NCBI RefSeq assembly: GCF_910596095.1
Contig: NC_056551.1
Span: forward strand, 2,108,001 to 2,172,000
Source of the DNA: Thunnus maccoyii
Lineage: Eukaryota > Chordata > Actinopteri > Scombriformes > Scombridae
Direction: 5' to 3'
Length of the DNA stretch: 64,000 nt
Shown: positions 54,829 to 64,000 of the stretch, piece after piece
Layout: every line of letters begins with the position of its first letter
How positions within the stretch are numbered: position 1 is the first letter of the stretch
Translations under genes and position numbers: made by a program
The notes under the pieces: model-generated
Told to the model about the DNA's origin: nothing
Database searches by the model: none
The model's input: only the letters and a program-made list of their open reading frames with translations

Positions 54829-55774
54829 AGAATTGTGAAGTGTGTAATTTAAAAGAATTTTTGTTTGTTTTTTCCTACAAATTGTCATAGTCCAAACATA
54901 TGGGTAATTGTGTGGTTTCCATTGTTAATACTTGCATTAAAGGGTCATCCAACCAACTTGGGAAAAGGCTTAAATTTTTTTTTTTTTTTTATCATGCAGC
55001 CATAAAGAGAGTTCTTAAGAATTCTTGAAATACCCTCTGAACAGCAGTAAGCGTTGTTAAACATCAACATCACTGAATATTTATCTTTTAGAGACATGGA
55101 TGCTTAGCTCTGCAGCTCAGATGCAAGCTAATACACGAGAGATACAAACTGGGGCTAGACCCATACTAGGGATTTAGCATTGCAAAGGGCAATGCTAAAT
55201 CACTTGATTGCCCCTTTAAGGAATATTTGATTGTTTTTCACCATTCAGAAACTGCATTGTTTGAATTTTTTGGACAAGAGGGAGCAGAAGAACTTTGCAG
55301 CTAATTGACAGACACGCCTCTGACGTTTTACCACCTTATTAAGTTGTTATGGCTAACATGTTAGCAAATAATTTCCTATTTCCATGGACATAGTAGGACA
55401 CTCAGACCATGTCCTCTGTATTTTTTCTGGGAATTTGAGGAGTTTTGCAGGCAGGGGAAATTACATTTTTTTTTCTCAAATTACTTTTAAAAACTTGCTG
55501 GATATGCTTTTGACTGACTCCAGTATTTTCAAACTTAATATGTTTAATATATTGAATAAGAATTCACTATTATCCCACCAGAATTTTATCCCAGACAGTT
55601 TGGAGAAGGCTTTGAAACAGCATTTATACATTAATGTTTGGAAATAACATCTACAGAAAATATAACTGAATAATTACTGAATGAAAAAAAAAAGTGATTT
55701 GAATTGAGACTGAATTTATGTGTTTATTGTATGGGCCTGCCTATTTATGAGTCAAATAGAGTCATGTAGTGTGC
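54829..55774. other. Intergenic, nothing recognised
   Basis: AT-rich spacer with a T run near 54976. The 87-codon frame at 55384-55647 has no recognisable protein. Confidence 0.45.
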
Positions 55775-55960
55775 AGTTCACACATCCAGCAGACACAGGA
55801 TGACATTATCATTCATTTGGAGTCGTATTTCTGGCCAACTGATAAATATAAGTTCAATATTGACGCTACCAACTCCTGAGAGAAATATCTGGCTTTTTAA
55901 CTTGCTACATGTTCAACTTTCTTCCTAAGCTAACACTATTCACTCACTTTGTGTGGTGTT
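55775..55960 (+). repeat. Dispersed repeat, family B, copy 2
   Basis: CACATCCAGCAGACACAGGA, CATTATCATTC, GAGTCGTATTTCTGGCCA and CTCCTGAGAGAAATATC match the copy at 45040-45260 in the same order and orientation. Confidence 0.6.
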
Positions 55961-58060
55961 TGGTGGTAGACAGGTTGTGTACAGTGGGTTTATTTTGTTT
56001 TTGGGGGGTTTATTTGGGTTCACTGAGAACAGTTGCCTGCACCAGATAGAAAAGTAGTTGATAATCGCTGTGGGAGAACCACAGCAGTGAATCCAAAACA
56101 ATGAGCTTAAAGAGGCTAAAACACCCCAAAGAGGTGATGTTACTTGTAGTTAATATGAAAGGAAACCTTGAGCTTGACTAAGAACAGATTGCCCTCCATG
56201 CTACCACACCCTTCAGAGAACACCTGAACATGAACCACAGGTGAGGTCAAGACCTCTGATGAACTGGAGGCCTTTTGCCAACAGACACAGGAGACCTTCA
56301 TATCTCTGCCTGAGCTCAACATATACATTAAATCATCAGCGGAAGAAAGCAGAGCAGGCCACAAAGCTAGAGCCCTACGCAAGGGAAAGGATGCCTTACT
56401 CACTGAACTGAAGTTTTAGTAAATGCTCCAAACAGAAAGGCTCCCTATGCTGTGGTTTTATTAGAGAGAGAGACAAAGATCAAGGTTCTGAGCCTTTTTG
56501 TCAAGACAGATTCTGCAGAGGAGGGTCTGCAAAGTCAATAAAGTTTGAGAAACTCTCCAAGAGGTTAAGTCCTGTTTTTTAAAGGTTGTAAATGACATGC
56601 AGCAGACCCTGTAGGAGAAGGAGAACGTTTGTAAAGTGAGCAGGGGTATGATGGACAGCATTATTGATCTGGACTACAATATGGAATAGATTAAACAGAC
56701 ACCAAAGAAAAGCTCTTCTCTGTAAAAAAAAAAAAGTCCTCCAGTACTTCAAACCAGTCCACTTCTTCAAATGAGCTGGTACAGTTTATTGTGGGTATGT
56801 CGAAATCTCCCAGGTCTCATGCTTCAAGTTGCACCCATCCACTCACTCCACCCCATTTTCCCAACACTTTACCCTCTAATTTTCTCCAATAAAACATCAT
56901 GTTTGGACAAAGCTTTCATAGTTTTTATTCCACAGTATTTCCAGTTGTTTTTATTGTGGTTTTCTGTTGTTCATCTGGTGTTGCAGTTGTATAATTTAAA
57001 CAGTGTTAAAAGAAATCTTTCTCATTTCCTCCAGGTTGAAAATTTAAGCCTTGTTTTGTAAAATATCTCTACTACCTGCTCTCCCTCATGAGCCCCTCGC
57101 CTGTGGAATTCTAGTCAAATAAAAACAACCAATCCCTTAAATCTGGCTACAGTTTAGAAAAGAATGGATTCATAGCAATGCCCCTTTCAGCACAAACAGA
57201 TTACATATTTTTCTCCCCTTCCATCACTGGGTCAGGGTTAGATTCTGCTTTTATGTTTGCGTTCTGATTGTGAGAAGACCGAGGCGTCTAAAGTGGAAAC
57301 ATGAAACACCGCCCACCGACACTCATTGGTTAAGGGATCTAATGTTTTTTTTGCAATTAGAGGAAGTTGGTGTCACTTTGAGGGGATGCACTCATACATT
57401 TTATAAGGCCTGGCAGTCTTTCATCACCCACGCTGGATAACAGACTGTGGGTGTAATTGTGTCTGGATGTGAATGCTGCTGAAACATGCATTAAAACTGA
57501 CGACAGTATATCAGTTACAAGCAATTATAGGTATTTACAGTGACGTTATCCTTAATGTACAGGACAAATTATTTATCGTAGTAAAATTGCCATTTGACAT
57601 TTACTAGTAACCAGCTGCATAAAAGCCTTTTTGTGTAGGAGTTCAGGTGTGCTCTTTATTCTCAATGATTTACGAGTAAAACAGAGTGAAAAGTATAATA
57701 GTGACTTTGCAGTCCGATAAACTGCAGAAGGTGGACATCTGTTTTGGAAAACTAAAAAAAAAAAAGTATAAAGTCATTTTCTAATGTTCCTTTGATTACT
57801 TTCCAATGTAGCTGGCTCGAAAAATGAAACTGAAATGAGTTCTGTTTAAGATTATACCGAATGTTTAGCAGCAGGATGTTGTTGGGCTGTTGAATCTCTC
57901 ATCTCGGTTCATCACAGTTTGGATTGGAGTTGTTTTGAAGAAGGTGATTGAGTTTCTTTTCATCCAAACACAGCTGCTGTCAGATAGGCGTCTCCGTTTT
58001 CTTCAACTCAAAACTTGAAGAAGAATTCCACAGATGACTCCCACCATCAAACCCCTGCTG
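55961..58060. other. Intergenic, nothing firmly recognised
   Basis: Spacer between mmp11 and ppp6c. Frames at 56140-56403, 56461-56661 and 56771-57061 overlap on opposite strands and look like no known protein. No RNA gene or named repeat. Confidence 0.4.
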
Positions 58061-58065
58061 CTCAC

Positions 58066-58167
58066 CTTTGCCGTACAGGTTATTAAACCACAGCTCATGT
58101 GTGGAACAATTGATTCTCTGTCTCCCGTCGAGGTAGTAGTTGTGGTACGGCTTTGTAGAACAAGTTG
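58066..58167 (-). other. Exon-like 102-bp open segment, unassigned
   Basis: On the minus strand a frame of 33 whole codons (TCSTKPYHNYYLDGRQ, then RINCSTHELWFNNLYGK) runs from a possible acceptor AG to a good donor, AAAG|GTGAGC. The phases (2 leading bases, 1 trailing) would suit an internal exon. No partner exon was found and all three frames are open here, so this may be chance. Confidence 0.2.
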
Positions 58168-59560
58168 CTCATCTGTCTTGGGCATGTCTGGTTGTCTCTC
58201 TGTCTAGCTTTATGTTTGCAGGGGTTGTACAGTCAGAACAGCTGCTGCAACTGTCTGGGAGGCAATACTGTGCAGGTTCTTCATGTAAGATGTTAAGATT
58301 GACAGGAGTGGGAAGGATTGATTGCTAGATGCAGATTCATGTTGGCTTTGATTCATGGTAACAGAGCCGTCAGTCATTGCTTCATATGCTAATAGTTGGA
58401 TGTCTGAGTTTGGAAACTCCTCAGACGAAGTGAGAGCACTGGCTAATAACTGGGTGGTGCTGAGGTTTGATGATGGGTTCAGTTGGCACGAGCTACATCT
58501 GAGCTTCACAAATTCACACATACAGAATTCATTTTGAACACTTGCAGGGAATCACATTTATTACCTTTTTATTACAAAATACAGAACAAATGTTACTTGG
58601 GTTATGAGCTCTTACTTAATATTTATCTCATTAATTGTCAAACTGGTTAATTTCAAATGCATTTATTACAAAGGCTTGTAAAATACTTCGGGGTAAATAC
58701 CATTAAAATAACACAGATGTCTCCAATTTATTAAAAACATAACTGTACCATTGTATATGCAAATAAAACTACTGCTAATACATTACAAAGATAACAGACA
58801 CCAGTTTAACACCTGTAAAATCTGTCCAATATATTAGCCAGACTATAAAATCTTTTCTTAACTAAGTTTATAATATCAAGTGTTCACTGCAGGTAGTGCA
58901 GGGTTTAAATTGGATTATATTATGTTGAAATGTTTCTAATATTTTGTCCACAACTATAGTTAGTTAAGTTTTACTTATGATGGGGACTGAATACTTAATA
59001 CAGAGGATTTATATGGACCTCACGTGTGTCCAAAGATCTTTAAAATCCAAAACCCTGCTGTTAAATTAATAATACAGTCCTGAAAGCCCTTTGTAACAGA
59101 GACCTTTTTGTGTCATTGAGTTACTCAAGTATTTGTTCTACAAGAGGAAAACCAAGTACATGTTGTCTTGTCGGTTTAGTTGTTCCAGTGTCTCTGGAAC
59201 ATATGTCTTCTGTTTTAACGACTACCTGTTATGGACGCCACATTTCTATCAATGTCATTTAAATACACGTGCACGATACAAAATTAAATGCACGACCAGG
59301 TGTAAAAACGCCGTAAAAATGACGCAACTACATAACGCATAACTGAGAAAACAAAACATACAGTTGTAACAGCGTGTTTGCACCAGCAGGGGACGACGTT
59401 AGGTCACGTTACCTTCCGATTATTTCACGTTAATGTTACCTTCGAAATAAAGGTGTACAAACTGTTACTGGCATTTTTAGAACATTTTCCGAAATGGGCG
59501 TCTAAAGTAACAGACGTGAAACATTCATTTTGAAGAGCTTGCTGGATTTCATTTTGTGTT
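58168..59560. other. Intergenic, nothing recognised
   Basis: AT-rich spacer upstream of ppp6c. The minus frame at 58210-58521 has no recognisable protein or domain. Confidence 0.4.
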
Positions 59561-59738
59561 CGTCATTACCGGAAGACCGTCTTGTCAGTCAAGATTTTTA
59601 TTTTGAAGGTCCTTACAGGATGTGCTTGACTCGATACCGGAAACGAAGGTTGACTGTGAAGGAGCGGTAAAGAGGAAGAAGAGGAACTTGCTAGCTGGCT
59701 AACTACCTTAGCATTTTTCTGGTTTTAGCGTCTTGATA
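59561..59738 (+). promoter_or_regulatory. ppp6c promoter/5'UTR region
   Basis: Upstream of the ppp6c ATG the sequence has two ETS-like cores, ACCGGAAG at 59568-59575 and ACCGGAAA at about 59636-59643, and no TATA box. This is common for housekeeping promoters. The 5'UTR probably covers the last 100 bp or so, including AGGAAGAAGAGGAACTTGC. Confidence 0.4.
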
Positions 59739-61586
59739 ATGGCGCCTTTAGACCTGGATAAGTACGTTGAAATAGCAAGACACTGCAAATATCTGCCGGA
59801 AAATGATCTAAAGGTGAGTTAAAGTAACTGGAAGGTGCGTTAATATCAGTGGAAGCTAACGTTGTGATACTAGGTTAAGTTTGTTCAACAAGCGTGGCTA
59901 GTAACTTATTTATTAACGTTACTCGTATGTAGCAAGGATTGTTGTTTCTTTTTTACATTTTACCAGCGTCACAGATCATGGCGATCATCGGCTAAGTTAA
60001 CGAAAGAAACGAAACGAGAAGATGTTAGTGTGGACATGAAAGTTACTCTATGCTACGAGCTAGCGTTAGCAGGTAAATGTTCCCAACGAGACACGGCAGC
60101 GCAAACCGAACAGGTATCAGCTAGTTTCATCGGCAGTTTAAATCAGTACATCGTTTCTCACCAGAGTCACAAAGAGTATTATAAACTTCAAATGTGTGTC
60201 GCTCAAATATCATTTAAAGCAGTGCTTCCCAACCTTTGAGGTCGGGACCCCCAGCAGGGGCCGCTCGATTAATCAAAGGGGTCGCGAGATTATAGGCCAG
60301 GATATAGTACAGTGGGGAAAAAAACATTTTGGAAACATAAAAATTGTTGGGGTTTTTTTAAGCTTTCTTCTGATTTTTGCTTTTCTTCTTTTGGATTTCT
60401 ATTTGGTAAATGAATAATTGTTTTAGTCATATTAAAGCAAAAATGGGGGGCAAAAAGATGGTTTCAACTTCTCAACTGTGGTGATTTATTGCTTTTCTTT
60501 GTGGAACATGATGATAAACTGAATATCTTTGGGTTTTGGACTGTAAGATCAAACCAGACATTTGAAGATGCAACTTTGGACTGTGGGGAACTTGAACGTA
60601 AACGATATTTTCAGCATTTTCTGACATTTTATGGACAGAATGATTAACCAGTGAATCAAGTCAATCGTCAGTAACTTAACTGGTATACAATGCAACATGT
60701 GAAGACTTTGCTTTATTTTAAGGGGTCACAGGCCAAAAATGTTCGGAACCAATGAGTTAAAGGATAACTAGCATGAAAACACTTGTTTATGAGAGCAACA
60801 ATACGTGTGTTGAACCCAGAATCTGACAAACAAGCCTTAGAATTATATCTGTCATTTCATCCTCCTCTCCAACCTGGCCATGTCTGTGAGCATCTCATCC
60901 AGCAGTTTGCAGTTATATTTGGACTTTCTCTATTACTTTCCTGTGCATTTTATCTGTCACACTATAGTGCAGTTTGTTGGCTTCATATTTCTGCAACAGG
61001 TGTAAATTAATTTGTTTATCTACATACTTTGTTTATCTCCTGACCCACTGTGAGACCCCCACTGGTATTGAGACTTCCTGTTAAGAACTATAAATGATCT
61101 TTGTAGCACTTTGACTTCAGGTGGGCAAGTTTTTCTGAGTTAATACGTCCAACGATTATGAAAACAAACAAGATAATTGAGATAAAACTATTATTGTGCT
61201 GTATTCTGTTTTGCAATGATGCTCTAGTTTTGTCTTGTGTGTCGCCTCATTAACAATACATACAAGGAAGTGCTGTAGTATTGATTTAGGACCAGTTTAA
61301 GATGAGGGGAGGACGTTTCTCTTTGTTGCCATGAAACAATCAGAAAATAACATTTTATTTATCTGACTCAGGCTTTGCTCTCGCCAGCAGTGCTCCCTTT
61401 CTTTATTCACTCTCTGGCTTGCTCGACCACCGCTGTCTCTCTCCCTCTTTCTCTCGCCCTCTCTAAAATGAGTCAGGAAGCTGAACTTTAATTTAATGTT
61501 AGCAAACATTAGCAGTTGTCAGTAGGTTGTTGCAATGCACTCCAACATATTCTAATTGATTTTGGTCTAATTTATTTTTATTTATT

Positions 61587-61649
<63 letters not shown>

Positions 61650-64000
61650 GTGTATTTATTTTATTTATCTCAATTTTACATTTATTCTAATTGATTTTGG
61701 TCTAATTTATTTTTATTTATTGTGTGTGTGTGTATTTATTTTATTTATCTCAATTTTACATTTATTTCTTTTATGTTTTTCAATTTAATTATATTTAAAG
61801 TTAAATGAAATCCACTGTTAAACAGTTTTAAAGTTCAATAGATGCATGATGTTTCCAAAGTCAATGAGTAATGGTGTTAGCTTTAATATAGACATAAACA
61901 TTTTCTGAATACAGTGTCTCAGTTATGAGCATTTCCTGCTTTTCTTTGCCATATATGATAGTAAACTGAATGTCTTTTGATTTTTGATTGATGATGAGAT
62001 AAAAAGGAATTTTGTGACGTTGCTTTGGGTTTTGACATTTTTATAGATAAACCGATGAATTGAGAAACTACTTGTCAGATAAATCGATAATGAAGAATAA
62101 ATGAGCATTTCAGCCCTGATATAGAATGAATCTCGCTGATCATCTGGAGTTTTTAAACCTCTGTAGCTCCTACCTGTGCATCCAGCAGTGTCCATGTCTG
62201 AGTTAAACAACAGTAGTTAAATATTGAAAAGCTATCATTAATTTGAAACCATGGAGTACAACAGCTGATCAGTCAGCGTGATTCTGTAATGTAAGACCGT
62301 GAAGAGTGACCTTTGTCATGTTTTTTTTTTTTTTTTCCCAGAGATTATGTGATTATGTTTGTGATTTACTGCTGGAAGAATCCAATGTTCAGCCAGTCTC
62401 TACTCCAGTTACTGTTTGTGGAGATATCCATGGTCAGGTAAGCATGTCCTCTAACCGTCTATCTAAATTACTCACTTGGAAAAAAAAAATTCTGATTTGA
62501 TTTTGCACATTATTTGCTTTATTGCTCTTTTCAATGGCTAATCTAGCATCTGATCAACAGTTGAAAATGAGTCTTGTGGCTAACACTGGCACATTTACAA
62601 TGATTGTAATTAATGTGCATTATACCTGTAAAAAAACAGCCTAAGCAGATATCAGATACTTGCAATTATATTCAGCTCTTCTAAACCTTCTATCATCTAA
62701 AACACAGTCCATGTAAAACGCAAAATGAGTTTGTTTATCTTTCTTACATGTCTAATACTGTGGTTGTTATGAACAATCATAGTCATGAATTCAAGAATAA
62801 ATGAGCTTTCTTTCATTTTCTTTCTAGTTTTATGATCTTTGCGAGCTCTTCAGAACTGGAGGCCAAGTTCCAGACACAAATTACATTTTCATGGTAAGTT
62901 AGTTTTCTGTCAATCATGCCTTATTTTCAGTTAGTCAACCTCCATGTTGAAAAAAAACATCTGAACTCTGTCTTTCCTTTTGAATAATGACATTTTAGAG
63001 ATATCATTTACACAGATATTATGATGATCGTCTTGCAACAAATGTATATATATATTATATATTGCAATGTTATTTTGATGTTAACTCTAACCCTAAAACA
63101 TACATAGCATTGTTTCCTGAGTTAACCTGTGAATTCCAGTTTTGTTGTCAAAACGCCAACACCGCACTGAATCTGTCTCTGTTTCAGTCCAATTTTACAT
63201 ATAAGCATGTTTCCACGTGTTGGGGAGCACTACTGCATATGTGTAAAAAAGTAGTGTAAAGACTTTTGTGTTTCCGGAGGGAACTGTTTGAAATCTGATG
63301 AATTGCCTCAAGTGATGTCACTTGAGTAAGCGTGGACTGAGGTTACCATCTCTGCTCTAGCTTGCTGCTCCTGGCTACGTTAGGGGCTACAAGCGTTAAC
63401 ATACCAGAATCTGCACAGTCGAGTGAATCAAGTCGAGGTGCATTGTGGGTAATGATGGTGATAGGTGGTTTTGACAAGGATGAAGATTGCTCAGAATAAA
63501 AACAAAACGATATCTCTGGTTCCGCTGCACTGATTTGGATCTTTTTTTTTTTTTTTTTTTTAAATACTGTCCATCTCAAGTCTGAAAGTGTTACAGGAGA
63601 GTGATGCTAAATCAGAGTCCTGAAGAGATGTGTTTTGAATGGATTTAGGGAGGATCTTGGCGGTCTCTGATGGTCTTTTCCTTCTCTTAGGGAGATTTTG
63701 TAGACCGAGGATATTATAGCTTGGAGACATTTACACATCTGCTAGCTTTAAAAGCGAAGTGGCCGGATCGTATCACGCTCCTACGAGGAAACCACGAGAG
63801 CAGGCAAATAACACAAGTGTACGGCTTTTACGGTAGGTGACACGTGATTCTCCGTCTACTATTTTATGTATGCAAATTTGTTCAGCTTTCATATTTCACA
63901 AGCTCATCCAACCACATCGCCATGTATGTTCTGCTTATTTTTAGACGAGTGCCAAACAAAATATGGAAACGCAAATGCCTGGCGGTATTGCACAAAAGTG
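59739..64000 (+). CDS. ppp6c: Serine/threonine protein phosphatase 6 catalytic subunit (5' part, runs off window)
   Basis: Exons 59739-59813, 62342-62437, 62828-62893, 63691-63832 and 63945-64000+ join in phase. The encoded start [14 protein letters not shown] and the rest are nearly identical to vertebrate PPP6C; about 145 of some 305 residues are present. Metal-binding phosphatase motifs are intact: GDIHGQ at the end of exon 2, GDFVDRG at the start of exon 4 and RGNHESR later in exon 4. The enzyme dephosphorylates Ser/Thr residues together with SAPS-domain and ankyrin regulatory subunits and acts in mitosis and signalling (family knowledge). The last visible codons are RYCTKV, so the remaining exons lie outside. 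It is divergent from mmp11. Confidence 0.97.
60220..60754. mobile_element. Non-autonomous hAT (Charlie-like) element in ppp6c intron 1
   Basis: The left end CAGTGCTTCCCAACCTTTGA and the reverse complement of the right end CATTGGTTCCGAACATTTTT are hAT/Charlie-type termini, followed on both sides by a GGGACCCC or TGTGACCCC motif. The flanking 8-mers ATTTAAAG (60212-60219) and AGTTAAAG (60755-60762) differ at one base, as expected for an aged target duplication. The 535-bp interior carries family C-like text and no transposase. Confidence 0.8.
61549..61775 (+). repeat. Duplicated segment carrying (GT)n
   Basis: ATTCTAATTGATTTTGGTC, TAATTTATTTTTATTTATT, a GT run and TATTTATTTTATTTATCTC occur twice in tandem (61549-61683 and 61684-61775). 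The first copy has a much longer GT run (about 61591-61650). It is a recent-looking tandem duplication with microsatellite length difference, in ppp6c intron 1. Confidence 0.75.
61915..62125. repeat. Dispersed AT-rich repeat, family C, copy 4
   Basis: GAGCATTTCCTGCTTTTC, ATGATAGTAAACTGAATGTC, TTTTGACATTTTTATAGATAA and the terminal GATAAATCGATAATGAAGA agree with the other family C copies. It lies in ppp6c intron 1, some 200 bp before exon 2. Confidence 0.55.
62894..63690 (+). other. ppp6c intron 3
   Basis: Donor GTAAGT, acceptor TTCTCTTAG. Contains a T run near 63541-63560 and no coding sequence; the frames at 63062-63259 and 63343-63579 are not genes. Confidence 0.6.

Noticed and set aside
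59753..59800. His at residue 15 of PPP6C (IARHCKY) as a functional change
   Set aside because: The position is outside the metal-binding motifs and probably varies among vertebrates; no basis for calling it unusual.

Overview
The window is vertebrate nuclear DNA, almost certainly from a ray-finned (probably percomorph) fish. Genes are split into short exons with GT-AG introns. Coding matches are to animal-only genes such as the BAF subunit SMARCB1 and stromelysin-3. The spaces between exons hold fish-type transposon debris: a tRNA-derived SINE, Tc1/mariner, hAT, L2-like and CR1/Rex1-like LINEs, and fold-back MITEs. There are no operons, CRISPR arrays or bacterial signals. Most long open frames are chance frames in introns or spacers. 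The fish assignment rests on my recognition of genes and repeat styles; no search was run.

Layout. (1) 89-5265 (+): all but the first coding exon of a derlin (derl3 by neighbourhood, DERL2-like by sequence); two adjacent introns carry minor-spliceosome (U12) signals. (2) 7977-14412 (+): complete smarcb1, nine coding exons, 368 codons, followed by a 3'UTR of about 2.1 kb. (3) 16.5-34.4 kb: about 18 kb without a recognisable host gene, full of repeats (fold-back element, Tc1 relic, candidate solo LTR, two LINE relics, several fish dispersed repeats). (4) 34437-54325 (-): complete mmp11, eight exons, 492 codons, with introns that host a CR1/Rex1-like LINE, an L2-like 3' end and two large fold-back elements. 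(5) 54.3-59.7 kb: divergent intergenic region with a small TTAA-flanked MITE close to mmp11. (6) 59739-64000 (+): first five coding exons of ppp6c, running off the window end.

The four genes do not form a pathway. Derlin acts in ER-associated degradation, SMARCB1 in chromatin remodelling, MMP11 is a furin-activated secreted metalloprotease, and PPP6C is a protein phosphatase catalytic subunit. From memory, DERL3, SMARCB1 and MMP11 are neighbours on human chromosome 22 while PPP6C is on chromosome 9, so the block looks like a fish-specific join of two ancestral segments.

I saw no sign of an unknown enzymatic or defence system. The most notable observations are the pair of U12-type introns in the derlin gene, a shortened linker in SMARCB1 that removes the region of the mammalian alternative splice, two hAT elements with recognisable 8-bp target duplications, and four fold-back elements, one of them about 0.3 kb upstream of the mmp11 start codon.
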